From contig JALQTK010000007.1 in assembly GCA_023260975.1 (NCBI GenBank), forward strand, positions 5,344 to 67,733: a DNA stretch of 62,390 nucleotides, given 5' to 3'. This DNA is from Pseudidiomarina sp. GTDB taxonomy: Bacteria > Pseudomonadota > Gammaproteobacteria > Enterobacterales > Alteromonadaceae. The notes beneath the pieces are model-generated. The model was not told the DNA's origin. It did no database searches and saw nothing but the letters and a program-made list of their open reading frames with translations. Below are positions 8,666 through 19,432 of the stretch, piece after piece (position 1 is the first letter of the stretch; every line of letters starts with the position of its first letter). Made by a program: the position numbers and the translations under genes.

Positions 8666-9930
8666 TAGCTCTTCTGACGCTTCATCATGTCGAAGAATTC
8701 GTCATTGGTTTTGGTCATTTGCAACTTATCAATGAGGAATTCGATTGCTTCACTTTCACCCATAGGGTGCACAATTTTCCGTAAGATCCACATCTTCTGG
8801 AGTTCTTCTGGGGTGGTCAGTAACTCTTCACGACGGGTGCCCGAACGGTTGATATCAATAGCCGGGAATACCCGTTTTTCAGCAATTTTACGGTTTAAAT
8901 GGAGTTCCATATTACCGGTACCCTTAAACTCTTCGTAAATCACTTCGTCCATTTTTGAACCCGTATCGATAAGTGCGGTAGCGATAATCGTTAGACTGCC
9001 ACCTTCTTCGACATTACGCGCGGCGCCGAAGAAGCGTTTCGGCTTGTGCAAGGCATTGGCATCGACACCACCGGTCAGAACCTTGCCCGAGCTTGGAATA
9101 ACGGTGTTATAAGCACGCGCTAAACGGGTAATGGAGTCGAGTAAAATCACTACGTCTTTTTTGTGTTCAACCAAACGCTTGGCTTTTTCAATCACCATTT
9201 CGGCGACTTGCACGTGACGGCTAGCCGGTTCATCAAAAGTTGAAGCAACTACTTCACCTTTCACCAAGCGCTGCATTTCGGTGACTTCTTCTGGACGCTC
9301 ATCGATCAGCAGCACCATTAACACGCAATCAGGATGGTTGTAGGCAATAGACTGGGCAATATTCTGTAACAGTAAGGTTTTACCGGCTTTGGGCGGCGCT
9401 ACGATTAAACCGCGCTGGCCTTTACCAATCGGTGACGCTAGATCCAGTACCCGAGCAGTAATGTCTTCGGTACTACCGTTACCACGTTCCATGCGCAGAC
9501 GCTCGTCAGCATGCAACGGCGTTAAGTTTTCAAATAAGATTTTGTTACGCGAATTTTCCGGCTTGTCGTAGTTAACTTCACGTACTTTTAGCAACGCAAA
9601 GTAACGCTCACCTTCCTTCGGCGGGCGAATTTTACCTGAAACAGTATCGCCGGTGCGCAGATTAAAGCGGCGAATTTGGCTCGGTGAGACATAAATGTCA
9701 TCAGGGCCGGCTAAATAAGATGAGTCAGCCGAACGCAAAAAGCCGAAGCCGTCTTGCAAAATTTCGAGGGCACCATCGCCGTAAATATCTTCACCGCTTT
9801 TCGCGTGGGCTTTCAAAATAGCGAAGATAATGTCTTGTTTACGAGCTCGCGCCATGGATTCAAGACCCATTTCATCGGCGAGTTTGACCAGTTCATTAAC
9901 CGGGGTATTTTTAAGTTCTGTTAGATTCAT
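8665..9930 (-). CDS. rho: Transcription termination factor Rho
   Basis: A 421-residue hexameric RNA helicase that terminates transcription. The N-terminal domain (about residues 1-47) and cold-shock-like RNA-binding domain with [29 protein letters not shown] pieces (about 60-95) precede the ATPase domain with Walker A APPKAGKT (about 179-186), Walker [14 protein letters not shown] and the Q-loop VVASTFDEP. Length equals that of E. coli Rho. It sits downstream of trxA as in E. coli, but here ubiD and fre follow directly with overlapping ends, an arrangement that would place ubiquinone synthesis under the same transcript. Confidence 0.97.
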   Translation of the reverse strand: MNLTELKNTPVNELVKLADEMGLESMARARKQDIIFAILKAHAKSGEDIYGDGALEILQDGFGFLRSADSSYLAGPDDIYVSPSQIRRFNLRTGDTVSGKIRPPKEGERYFALLKVREVNYDKPENSRNKILFENLTPLHADERLRMERGNGSTEDITARVLDLASPIGKGQRGLIVAPPKAGKTLLLQNIAQSIAYNHPDCVLMVLLIDERPEEVTEMQRLVKGEVVASTFDEPASRHVQVAEMVIEKAKRLVEHKKDVVILLDSITRLARAYNTVIPSSGKVLTGGVDANALHKPKRFFGAARNVEEGGSLTIIATALIDTGSKMDEVIYEEFKGTGNMELHLNRKIAEKRVFPAIDINRSGTRREELLTTPEELQKMWILRKIVHPMGESEAIEFLIDKLQMTKTNDEFFDMMKRQKS

Positions 9931-10047
9931 GAGGGGTTAATACTTTTTAAGTGACCAATGGATACAAAGGTTTAGGTTGAGAAATCGGTTGGGATTCGAT
10001 TGTTTAGCGGCCGTATGGCTGGCCCCTGATAGACATGCAATGCAGAA

Positions 10048-10076
10048 AAAGTACCACTGAATAGTGAAAACGTCCA
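10048..10076 (-). promoter_or_regulatory. Candidate rho promoter
   Basis: Minus strand TGGACG (10076-10071), 17-base spacer, TACTTT (10053-10048). It leaves a leader of about 110 bases before rho with a GGCC...GGCC hairpin and long C-containing, G-poor stretches (for example around 9950-10000) of the kind Rho binds, so autoregulation by attenuation is possible. Apart from this the 9931-10111 gap shows no gene. Confidence 0.45.
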
Positions 10077-10111
10077 GTTTTTCGTCACATTTTTGCGTAA
10101 AACCATAACAA

Positions 10112-10140
10112 ATAGCCGCAGCCGAGGGGGATGCGGCTAT
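10112..10140 (-). terminator. Terminator hairpin after trxA
   Basis: Nine-base perfect arms ATAGCCGCA and TGCGGCTAT around an 11-base loop, seven bases after the trxA stop in the direction of transcription. On the minus strand it is followed by TTGTTATGGTTTT, an imperfect U-rich tract, so it may be an intrinsic terminator of moderate strength. Confidence 0.65.
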
Positions 10141-10148
10141 CGTGGGTA

Positions 10149-10475
10149 CTAAATATTACGATCAATAAACTCAGCGAGTTGAGTTTGTGACAATAACCCG
10201 GTGTGGTTAGCAACCAATTCACCATTTTTAAACAGTAACAGCGTTGGGATACCGCGGATGCCGTATTTTTGTGGTGTTTGGTTATTGTGGTCAACGTTCA
10301 GCTTAGCGATAGTCAGTTTATCACCATAGTGATCAGCGGTAGCATTTAGAATCGGTGCAATCATTTTGCACGGACCACACCACTCGGCCCAAAAATCAAC
10401 CAGTACTGGTTTTTCAGAATTTAATACATCGGCCTCAAAACTTTCATCACTTAGCTGAACAATTTTGTCACTCAT
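10149..10475 (-). CDS. trxA: Thioredoxin 1
   Basis: A 108-residue thioredoxin, the general cytoplasmic disulfide reductase kept reduced by TrxB. The active site WCGPC places the catalytic pair at Cys33 and Cys36, and the cis-Pro loop [11 protein letters not shown] follows (about residues 74-84). Length is the same as E. coli TrxA. It is transcribed away from rhlB, as in E. coli, and is followed by a hairpin and then rho on the same strand. Confidence 0.97.
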   Translation of the reverse strand: MSDKIVQLSDESFEADVLNSEKPVLVDFWAEWCGPCKMIAPILNATADHYGDKLTIAKLNVDHNNQTPQKYGIRGIPTLLLFKNGELVANHTGLLSQTQLAEFIDRNI

Positions 10476-10531
10476 GATACTCTCCGCTTCGGAATCTGGT
10501 TGGAAAAATAGTTGGTTGCTACGATGACCCT

Positions 10532-10560
10532 ATTATTTCTGTTTTTGAATGCTAGCGCAA
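10532..10560 (-). promoter_or_regulatory. Candidate trxA promoter
   Basis: Minus strand TTGCGC (10560-10555), 17-base spacer, AATAAT (10537-10532), about 55 bases before the trxA start. The -10 matches five of six consensus bases, the -35 only three. Confidence 0.4.
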
Positions 10561-10577
10561 ACTGATATGCTTACCCT

Positions 10578-11864
10578 ATGAGTCAAACACACTTAACAGA
10601 GACACGCTTTGCCGATCTCGACCTGCACCCGCAGGTGCTTGCTGCCTTGAATGGCGCGGGCTTTGAACATTGCACCCCAATCCAAGCGCTCAGTTTACCG
10701 ATTGCACTAATCGGAAAAGACGTAGCCGGACAAGCCCAGACCGGCACCGGTAAAACCATGGCGTTTTTGGTCGCGACTTTTACTACCTTGCTGAATAAGC
10801 CACGCCAGGGTGAAACACGCTACCCGCGTGCGATTATTATGGCACCAACCCGTGAGTTAGCGATTCAGATTGCTAATGACGCGGAGCTCCTCGCCAATCA
10901 TTGTGACATGAAAATTGGCGTTATCTATGGCGGCGAAGGTTATGAAAGCCAGCGCCAGCGGTTGGAACAAGGGGTCGATATCTTAATCGGTACAACCGGC
11001 CGCCTGATCGACTATTACAAACAGGGCGTCTATCAGCTCGACAAAATTGAAGTAGTCGTGCTGGACGAAGCCGATCGCATGTTCGATCTCGGTTTTATCA
11101 AAGATATTCGTTATATGCTGGCAAAAATGCCGGCTGCTGGTGAACGGCAGAGTATGTTGTTTTCCGCCACGCTGTCGCAGCGGGTACAAGAACTCGCCTA
11201 CGATTACATGAATTCACCAACCAAAGTGGAAGTAGAACCGCTGCAAAAAACTGGTGTGCGCATTAGCGAAGAGCTGTTCTATCCATCTAAGCAAGACAAA
11301 ATTAAGTTATTGCTAACGCTGATCGAAGAAGAATGGCCTGATAAAGCAATTATTTTCGCCAACACCAAACACACCTGTGAAAAAGTCTACCAATGGCTTG
11401 AAGCAGATGGTCACCGGGTCGGCTTGCTCACCGGCGATGTGGCACAGCGTAAACGCTTAAAAATTCTCGACCAGTTCACTGCTGGCGAACTAGACTTCTT
11501 AGTAGCTACCGATGTCGCTGCACGCGGCCTGCATATTCCTGAAGTCAGTCATGTATTTAACTATGATTTACCGGATGATTTCGAAGACTATGTCCATCGT
11601 ATTGGTCGTACCGGTCGTGCTGGTGCAAGCGGTAAGGCAATTAACCTTGCCTGTGAAGAGTATGTTTACAATTTGCCAGCTATCGAAGAGTACATTGGTC
11701 ATGCTATTCCGGTGTCTAAATACGCCCCGGAAGCGTTGTTGACTGACTTACGTACACCGCGGTTTAGCGCCAGTCAAAATCGCCGTGGCGGTCGCGGTGG
11801 CCGCCGCACCGGTGGCAGCAATCAACGCCGCAGTGGTGGTAACCGACAAGGCTCATCGCGGTAA
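10578..11864 (+). CDS. rhlB: ATP-dependent RNA helicase RhlB
   Basis: A 428-residue DEAD-box helicase, the RNA-unwinding partner of RNase E in the degradosome. Seen: Q motif (FEHCTPIQ, about residues 29-36), Walker A with Lys59 in [20 protein letters not shown] box [16 protein letters not shown], and motif [12 protein letters not shown]. The C-terminal tail from about residue 395 is rich in Arg and Gly ([10 protein letters not shown] and similar), typical of RNA-binding extensions in this subfamily. Position divergent from trxA and just before gppA agrees with the E. coli arrangement and supports RhlB over other DEAD-box paralogues. Confidence 0.93.
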   Translation: MSQTHLTETRFADLDLHPQVLAALNGAGFEHCTPIQALSLPIALIGKDVAGQAQTGTGKTMAFLVATFTTLLNKPRQGETRYPRAIIMAPTRELAIQIANDAELLANHCDMKIGVIYGGEGYESQRQRLEQGVDILIGTTGRLIDYYKQGVYQLDKIEVVVLDEADRMFDLGFIKDIRYMLAKMPAAGERQSMLFSATLSQRVQELAYDYMNSPTKVEVEPLQKTGVRISEELFYPSKQDKIKLLLTLIEEEWPDKAIIFANTKHTCEKVYQWLEADGHRVGLLTGDVAQRKRLKILDQFTAGELDFLVATDVAARGLHIPEVSHVFNYDLPDDFEDYVHRIGRTGRAGASGKAINLACEEYVYNLPAIEEYIGHAIPVSKYAPEALLTDLRTPRFSASQNRRGGRGGRRTGGSNQRRSGGNRQGSSR

Positions 11865-11869
11865 GCATA

Positions 11870-13809
<1,940 letters not shown>

Positions 13810-13826
13810 TTAAATCAACGAAATAG

Positions 13827-14627
13827 TTAGGCCGAGCCAACGCGCTCACTACGAGCAAACAAGGTTTCGCTATTAAACCACACTTGCTGCGCTAATTCTG
13901 CTAGTGGTTGCTGGCGTAACTCCGCTACCTGCTCGGCAATTACCGGCAGAAAACACGGCGCATTGATACTCGGTCGTGGTCGCAACGTACGCGGCACCAA
14001 GTATGGCGCATCGGTCTCCAAAATCAACCGATCGCTGGCAATCAGCGGAACCGCTTGGCGCAATAGGTCACCGCGCCGCTCATCGCAGACCCAGCCAGTA
14101 ATACCAATATAGCAATCAAGCTGCTGATAGGCCGCAAGCTGCTCGGGACCGCCGGTAAAACAATGACAAAAAAGTTTGGGGATAGCCGGTGCATAACGCT
14201 GCAACAAATTGAGCTGAGCACTGAATGCATCACGTTCGTGTAAATACACTGGAAGTTGCCGTTGCGCGGCCAATTCAAGCTGCGCTTCGAAGACTTTTAA
14301 TTGCGCCGCGGGGGTTGAGAAATTGCGATTAAAATCAAGACCGCACTCACCAATCGCGCAAACACTCGGGTGCTCACTCAGTACCGCGAGCTGGCTAACA
14401 AAGTCGGCTGGTGCAGCCTCTGCATCATGTGGATGAATACCAACGGTGCATTGCAACTGCTGCGGATAACGCTGGCACAAGGCAATGGCGGCAGCACTAT
14501 GGGCAAGGTCGGTGGCAATCACCACCATGCGCGCTACGCCGGCCCGTTCGGCATTAACCATCAGCTGTTCTAGCTGCTCACTAAAGCGCGCATTAGTTAA
14601 GTTGACGCCACCTTCAAACCAACGCAT
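13827..14627 (-). CDS. tatD: TatD-family metal-dependent hydrolase / 3'-5' exonuclease
   Basis: A 266-residue TatD-family enzyme; the family has metal-dependent DNase activity and has been linked to DNA repair and quality control of Tat substrates. Conserved parts: VGIHPHDAE, IGECGLDFNRNFS, the FCHCFTGG segment and ETDAPYLVPRTLRPRPS near the end. The N-terminal metal-site strand, FDIGVNL in E. coli TatD, reads FEGGVNL here, a conservative Asp-to-Glu change. It is the last Tat-region gene before hemB and begins 12 bases after the unknown secreted-protein gene, so it belongs to the ubi-tat transcript. Confidence 0.9.
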   Translation of the reverse strand: MRWFEGGVNLTNARFSEQLEQLMVNAERAGVARMVVIATDLAHSAAAIALCQRYPQQLQCTVGIHPHDAEAAPADFVSQLAVLSEHPSVCAIGECGLDFNRNFSTPAAQLKVFEAQLELAAQRQLPVYLHERDAFSAQLNLLQRYAPAIPKLFCHCFTGGPEQLAAYQQLDCYIGITGWVCDERRGDLLRQAVPLIASDRLILETDAPYLVPRTLRPRPSINAPCFLPVIAEQVAELRQQPLAELAQQVWFNSETLFARSERVGSA

Positions 14628-14639
14628 GAGTACCGCTTG

Positions 14640-15107
14640 TCAATCAACGCGAATAACACGAAGGCGCCGATTGAGATCAGTACGGCCTAAAAAGTAACTA
14701 TTCAAAATACCACGTTCAATATAGTACTCAGCGCTATCTGAGAATTGAAAGGTGGCACTTTCTGTCTGCCGCCAGCGCTGACCATTACTGAGGTCAATAA
14801 TCCAGTAACCTTGTGGATCTTTGCGTTTAGCCACAATTTCAACGTAAATTTTATCGGCGTTGCTATCATTACTGCGCAAACTCTCGCTGCCAAAATCATC
14901 CTCAACGGAACTGCGCTGCTGATTAACAACAGGCATTTCACCGGCACTTAACTGGTCAAAACAGACCAGCCGCTGCAACGGATTCTCGATTTTCGCACAC
15001 GCACTTAATTGTGCGTCGGTGACGCTTTGTGCTTGCACAGTAACGCTGATGAGCGCGGCGATCGCAGTACTGCCTATCACGCTGCTGATCATTACACGAT
15101 TTGCCAT
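14640..15107 (-). CDS. Secreted protein of unknown function inside the tat operon
   Basis: A 155-residue protein with a Sec-type signal peptide (residues about 1-26, ending VQAQS; no twin Arg). The mature N terminus has the two-cysteine motif ACAKIENPLQRLVCFDQL, seen in several families of small secreted proteins including type VI-associated VasI-like proteins, followed by a Ser/Asp-rich linker and a beta-rich C-terminal half (YWIIDLSNGQRWRQTE). The start has AGGAAG six bases upstream. It sits 15 bases after tatC and 12 before tatD, where E. coli has no gene. I do not recognise a specific function. Confidence 0.7.
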   Translation of the reverse strand: MANRVMISSVIGSTAIAALISVTVQAQSVTDAQLSACAKIENPLQRLVCFDQLSAGEMPVVNQQRSSVEDDFGSESLRSNDSNADKIYVEIVAKRKDPQGYWIIDLSNGQRWRQTESATFQFSDSAEYYIERGILNSYFLGRTDLNRRLRVIRVD

Positions 15108-15122
15108 GGTTGCTTCCTGTTA

Positions 15123-15857
15123 TTAACGAATTGATGATGCCTCAGTCGCTGACTTTTGATATAGACCAGCGATCACTAGTCCGAGTTCAAACAGCAGCCA
15201 CATTGGAATCGCCAAAAGTATCTGTGATAGCACATCTGGTGGGGTAAGAATCATCCCCACCACGAATGCACCGACTATCACATAAGCGCGCTTTTGACGC
15301 AATCCCTCGACCGTCGCAAGCCCACTCCAACACAATAAAATAATTGCTACCGGCGTTTCAAAGGCAATACCAAAGGCAATAAATAGGGTTAACACAAAAT
15401 CGAGGTAGCTAGCGATATCGGTTGCAATAGTCACGCCAAGCGGGGCCGTTCCGGTTAAAAAAGCTAACGCCACCGGCAATACTAAAAAGTAAGCAAAGGC
15501 GATACCGAGGTAGAATAGCAGCGTGCTTGATAGCAACAGGGGTATCACCAAACGGCGTTCATGACGATACAAGCCAGGCGCTAAAAAGCCCCATAATTGC
15601 CACAATAAATACGGTACAGCGAGCACAATGGCGACGACTAAAGCCAACTTGAAAGGGGTCAAAAATGGTGTCGCAACATCGGTTGCAATAAGGCTACCGC
15701 CAGTCGGTAAACTGGCTAATAAAGGCGCTGCGATCTGCTCATACAAGCTATCGGCAAACCACGCGGTTAGCGCAAATACCAACGCCACTGCCAGCACACT
15801 GCGCAAAATACGTCGACGTAGTTCCAATAAATGGTCAAGCAGCGAATGTTGACTCAT
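15123..15857 (-). CDS. tatC: TatC, core receptor of the twin-arginine translocase
   Basis: A 244-residue inner-membrane protein with six predicted helices. TatC binds twin-arginine signal peptides and nucleates TatA assembly. Family marks: HLLELRRRILRS near the N terminus (residues 6-18; the conserved Leu-Glu-Leu-Arg-Arg), FLTPFKLALVVA, PYLLWQLWGFLAPGLYRHERR and FGIAFETPV with the functionally important Glu. The start ATG overlaps the tatB stop by four bases. Complete length (E. coli 258). Confidence 0.96.
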   Translation of the reverse strand: MSQHSLLDHLLELRRRILRSVLAVALVFALTAWFADSLYEQIAAPLLASLPTGGSLIATDVATPFLTPFKLALVVAIVLAVPYLLWQLWGFLAPGLYRHERRLVIPLLLSSTLLFYLGIAFAYFLVLPVALAFLTGTAPLGVTIATDIASYLDFVLTLFIAFGIAFETPVAIILLCWSGLATVEGLRQKRAYVIVGAFVVGMILTPPDVLSQILLAIPMWLLFELGLVIAGLYQKSATEASSIR

Positions 15858-16198
15858 AACGGCGGTGTTTCGTCATTCGGCGCCACAGCAGGGCTATTGC
15901 TGGGCTTTGCATAGGGCCGCTGGACCGCCGCCGCCGCCGCTTTTAATTCCACCACGGAGCGCTGCAACTCAGCTGGCAGTTGTTCCATATTTAGTTGTTC
16001 GGCTTTGGCTAAATGCTCGTGCAGCTCTTTAATTCGCAACTCATGCTGCAGTTCCGCCTGCACTTTACTACCATAGCTTTTTAGCCCTTGGATACCTCGT
16101 TGCAGCGAGCGCAGGGCACTGGGTAACCGTTCCGGCCCAAGTACCAGCAGCCCGATAATGGCAACCAACAATAATTCCCAAAAGCCGATATCAAACAT
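15854..16198 (-). CDS. tatB: TatB, twin-arginine translocase subunit
   Basis: A 114-residue protein with one N-terminal membrane helix beginning FDIGFWELLLVAIIGLLVLGPERLP (described by position: residues 2-26), including the Glu at residue 8 and the hinge Gly-Pro-Glu-Arg typical of TatB, then an amphipathic helix and a variable charged tail. TatB forms the substrate receptor with TatC. It starts five bases after the tatA stop and overlaps tatC. Shorter than E. coli TatB (171) only in the tail. Confidence 0.95.
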   Translation of the reverse strand: MFDIGFWELLLVAIIGLLVLGPERLPSALRSLQRGIQGLKSYGSKVQAELQHELRIKELHEHLAKAEQLNMEQLPAELQRSVVELKAAAAAVQRPYAKPSNSPAVAPNDETPPL

Positions 16199-16203
16199 AT
16201 CGC

Positions 16204-16365
16204 TTAGTTATCCTTGGGCTTATCGCTCTCATCGTCGTTGACTGATTTTTTAAAGCCCTTGATAGCAGCGCCCAAATCAGAGCCCATACCACGCAGGCGT
16301 TTGGTACCAAATAGCAGCACCACAATCAGTAACACTAATAAAATTTGTAATGGTCCAATCGACAT
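16204..16365 (-). CDS. tatA: TatA, pore-forming subunit of the twin-arginine translocase (short form)
   Basis: A 53-residue protein found by reading the gap between ubiB and tatB. It starts [20 protein letters not shown] (one membrane helix), then the family hinge and amphipathic helix [20 protein letters not shown], then a short acidic tail ending KPKDN. TatA oligomers let folded proteins cross the membrane. E. coli TatA has 89 residues; here nearly all of the dispensable C-terminal tail is absent. It starts two bases after the ubiB stop and is followed by tatB five bases on. The conserved hinge Phe-Gly is present at residues 19-20. Confidence 0.93.
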   Translation of the reverse strand: MSIGPLQILLVLLIVVLLFGTKRLRGMGSDLGAAIKGFKKSVNDDESDKPKDN

Positions 16366-16367
16366 GA

Positions 16368-18002
16368 TTATCCTCGTTTACTAGTTAATATGGCGCAAAC
16401 GACTGCGCCGCTTGCTGCACTGGCAACTAACCACCAAGGTTGTGCAGCAACCCATAATAACGTGGTGCTGATCAGCAATGCGCCGGCACCAATGCTATAA
16501 GCGATGCGTTGCTTCAGCTGCTGTTGATGCACCAGCAACTGTTGCATGGTGTCGCGTTGCAATTGCGCTAACTGTTTTTGTCCATGCAGGTAATCATAAA
16601 GCAAGGTTGGCATTTCCGGCAGTTTTTCTGCCCAATAAGGAGCATTTTCTTTGACCGACCGCAGTACCGCTCGCCACCCCAGTTGCTCCTGCATCCAGCG
16701 CTCTAAAAACGGTTTGGCGGTTTTCCATAAATCGAGCTGCGGGTACAATGTGCGGCCTAAACCCTCTACATAAAGCAGCGTTTTCTGCAACAATACCAGC
16801 TGCGGTTGCACTTCCATCTCGAACCGCCGAGCGGTATTGAATAAATTTACCAACACGTGGCCAAACGAAATCTCAGCTAACGGCTTGTTGAAAATTGGTT
16901 CGCAGACGGTGCGAATCGCCGACTCAAATTCTTCAATATTGATATGCGCGGGTACCCAGCCAGAATCAACGTGTAACTCCGCTACTTTGCGATAGTCACG
17001 ATTAAAAAAGGCCAAAAAGTTCTCCGCCAAGTAGCGCTTATCTTCGCGATTAAGGGTGCCAACAATACCAAAGTCGATACCCAGATAGGATGGATCCTGG
17101 GGGTTATCACGTGATACAAAAATATTACCCGGGTGCATATCAGCATGGAAAAAGCTATCGCGAAACACTTGGGTGAAAAACACTTCAACACCGCGTTCGG
17201 CTAATTTTTCCATATTCACATTGAGTGCGTGTAAGGCCGCCACATCACTGACCGGAATGCCATCAATGCGCTCCATCACCATGACCGATAAACGCCCATA
17301 CTCAGTGTAGACTTTGGGAATATACAACAACGGTGAGTTATCAAAGTTACGCTTCAACTGCATAGCATTGGCTGCTTCACGCAACAAATCCAACTCGTCG
17401 AGCAAGGTCTTTCGATACTCACGCACTACTTCGCGTGGCTTCAGCCGACGCCCGTCTGGCAAATGTTTTGACAACACCTCAGCCAGGGTCTCCATGAGCT
17501 CTAAGTCGGCATCGATGGCTTTACGAATATCTGGCCGAATGACTTTAATAACGATTTGTTGACCAGCATCTTCGCCAAAACGCAGTCTTGCCGTATGTAC
17601 TTGCGCAATCGAAGCGGAAGCCAGTGGTGTCTGCTCAAAGTCACTGAATAACTCATCAATACTCTGAATATCGAGGGCTTTTTCAATCAACACTTGGGCT
17701 TGATCGCCGGCAAATGGTTTTACCCGATCTTGCAACTTAGCCAATTCATTGGCGACCTCTGGCGGTAATAAATCACGCCGCGTTGACAGCATTTGGCCAA
17801 ATTTAATCCACACCGGCCCGAGTGACTCTAACGCCAGCCGCAGGCGCTCCCCAGCTGGCTTATCGGCATGTTTATTGGACAGCCAAAATAGCGTGTAGCG
17901 GGCAATACGCAGTGACCACGGTAACCAACGAGCTGGCACCAACTGGTCTAAACCATAGTTTAAAAATGTTTTCGCAATGGTATACAAACGCCCTAAACGC
18001 AT
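16368..18002 (-). CDS. ubiB: UbiB, atypical kinase/ATPase of ubiquinone biosynthesis
   Basis: A 544-residue membrane-linked ABC1/ADCK-family protein needed for aerobic coenzyme Q synthesis. Marks of the family: the KxGQ motif in [14 protein letters not shown] (about residues 66-79), [11 protein letters not shown] with the Ala-rich nucleotide loop, [11 protein letters not shown] and IDFGIVG of the kinase-like core, and two hydrophobic C-terminal helices. The ATG at 18002 shares one base with the ubiJ stop (TAATG), which suggests coupled translation; a GTG four codons earlier is less likely. Very similar throughout to E. coli UbiB. Confidence 0.95.
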   Translation of the reverse strand: MRLGRLYTIAKTFLNYGLDQLVPARWLPWSLRIARYTLFWLSNKHADKPAGERLRLALESLGPVWIKFGQMLSTRRDLLPPEVANELAKLQDRVKPFAGDQAQVLIEKALDIQSIDELFSDFEQTPLASASIAQVHTARLRFGEDAGQQIVIKVIRPDIRKAIDADLELMETLAEVLSKHLPDGRRLKPREVVREYRKTLLDELDLLREAANAMQLKRNFDNSPLLYIPKVYTEYGRLSVMVMERIDGIPVSDVAALHALNVNMEKLAERGVEVFFTQVFRDSFFHADMHPGNIFVSRDNPQDPSYLGIDFGIVGTLNREDKRYLAENFLAFFNRDYRKVAELHVDSGWVPAHINIEEFESAIRTVCEPIFNKPLAEISFGHVLVNLFNTARRFEMEVQPQLVLLQKTLLYVEGLGRTLYPQLDLWKTAKPFLERWMQEQLGWRAVLRSVKENAPYWAEKLPEMPTLLYDYLHGQKQLAQLQRDTMQQLLVHQQQLKQRIAYSIGAGALLISTTLLWVAAQPWWLVASAASGAVVCAILTSKRG

Positions 18003-18604
18003 TAGCCTTTCCACCCTGATAATTGCCGTTCGAGCCGATCAATACGGGCTCGCAAAGCCTGCACATCACTACGAAATAATGAAAATTCAGCGGTGCTTGG
18101 CAGCAGTTGCTGCTCCTCAATCAGCGCATCACGCAGCCATTGGCGCTGATCGCTGCGCTGTTGCTGTAGCCACTGGCGACTGCGCTGCCAAGTCTGCACG
18201 AGCAGCTGCGCCGGCACATCACCAAGCCGCATGGCCAATTGCTCGGGCCAGTCAATATCGAGTTCAGCAAACAATTTACTCAGTGCTTGCGCAAGCATCG
18301 GGTCACCCTCAATATCGAGCATATCGGCTTTTATTAAGCGGGTAATATTGGCTGCTTCGCGCAATTCTGGTAACACTGCAAGGCGGCTGCGAATAGCACA
18401 ATCGACTGGCTCTTGATCGAACCAGCTCAGCCATAGGCCTTGCTGGTTCACACTTATGGTGATTGCTTTGCCGACATCATCAAGCGTCAGTCGCAGGCGC
18501 TTGCCGTCAAGCTTGCGCAACCGCGCTTGTGACTCTGGGTCAAGCAGCAATAACTGCTGCAGCAGCGTTTCCAACAAACTGGTTGGCAACATCGCCCACA
18601 GCAT
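18002..18604 (-). CDS. ubiJ: UbiJ, ubiquinone biosynthesis accessory factor (SCP2 domain)
   Basis: A 200-residue protein with an N-terminal sterol-carrier-like SCP2 domain (about residues 15-110) that, in E. coli, holds lipid intermediates and with UbiK scaffolds the cytosolic ubiquinone-synthesis complex. The C terminus is predicted helical ([18 protein letters not shown]), likely a short coiled coil for UbiK contact. Identification rests on fold-like sequence and its fixed place between ubiE and ubiB; sequence identity in this family is low. Its ends overlap both neighbours by one base in TAATG junctions. Confidence 0.85.
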   Translation of the reverse strand: MLWAMLPTSLLETLLQQLLLLDPESQARLRKLDGKRLRLTLDDVGKAITISVNQQGLWLSWFDQEPVDCAIRSRLAVLPELREAANITRLIKADMLDIEGDPMLAQALSKLFAELDIDWPEQLAMRLGDVPAQLLVQTWQRSRQWLQQQRSDQRQWLRDALIEEQQLLPSTAEFSLFRSDVQALRARIDRLERQLSGWKG

Positions 18605-19395
18605 TAAAATTTATACCCACGATGCATGGCGACAATGCCGCCGGTCAGATTGTGATAACTGACTTCGGCGTAACCCGCCTGCTCCATCATACTCTTCAGC
18701 GTTTCTTGATCAGGATGCATACGAATTGATTCAGCTAAATACTGATAACTATCAGCATCGCCAGCCACTAGTTGGCCCATTTTTGGTAACACATTAAACG
18801 AATAAAAATCGTAAGCTTGCGATAATAATGGCGGCTGTGGTTTGGAGAACTCCAACACCAATAAACGCCCACCCGGCTTCAACACCCGAAACATCGATTC
18901 CAGCGCTTTTTGTTTATCGGTGACATTACGCAAACCAAAAGCAATGGTAATAATGTCGAAACTGTCGTCGGCAAACGGCAGTTCTTCGGCGTTGGCTTGC
19001 ACATAACGGACGTTACCGACAATGCCACGATTACGCAGCTTATCGCGGCCAACCGCCAACATCGCATCATTGATATCGGCCAACACTACTTCTCCACTGG
19101 CGCCAACTCGCCGCGCAAACTGTTCGGTCAGGTCGCCGGTACCACCAGCAATATCGAGCACCCGCATGCCAGCACGCACACCGCTGCAATCAATGGTGTA
19201 GCGCTTCCACAAGCGATGAATACCGAACGACATCAAATCGTTCATCAAGTCGTACTTTTGTGCTACCGATTGGAACACATTAGCGACTAATTTTTGCTTG
19301 TCGGCTTTAGCTACTTGCTGATAGCCAAAATCGATGGTGTCTTGCTGTTTGTCGGTCATGCTATTGCCTATTGGTGTACGGGTGGCCGACTTCAT
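18604..19395 (-). CDS. ubiE: UbiE, ubiquinone/menaquinone C-methyltransferase
   Basis: A SAM-dependent methyltransferase acting on the C-2 of the ubiquinone ring precursor (and demethylmenaquinone). Motif [37 protein letters not shown] and the C-terminal [18 protein letters not shown] are all UbiE hallmarks. The 263-residue reading has a good GAAAGG ribosome site; a start twelve codons later (19359) would give 251 residues, the exact E. coli length, beginning [13 protein letters not shown] kept the start with the ribosome site, but the shorter one is nearly as likely. First gene of ubiE-ubiJ-ubiB, 37 bases after recG. Confidence 0.93.
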   Translation of the reverse strand: MKSATRTPIGNSMTDKQQDTIDFGYQQVAKADKQKLVANVFQSVAQKYDLMNDLMSFGIHRLWKRYTIDCSGVRAGMRVLDIAGGTGDLTEQFARRVGASGEVVLADINDAMLAVGRDKLRNRGIVGNVRYVQANAEELPFADDSFDIITIAFGLRNVTDKQKALESMFRVLKPGGRLLVLEFSKPQPPLLSQAYDFYSFNVLPKMGQLVAGDADSYQYLAESIRMHPDQETLKSMMEQAGYAEVSYHNLTGGIVAMHRGYKF

Positions 19396-19432
19396 GAAGG
19401 CCTTTCTTTATGCTCGCTAGTGTACTACGAAA

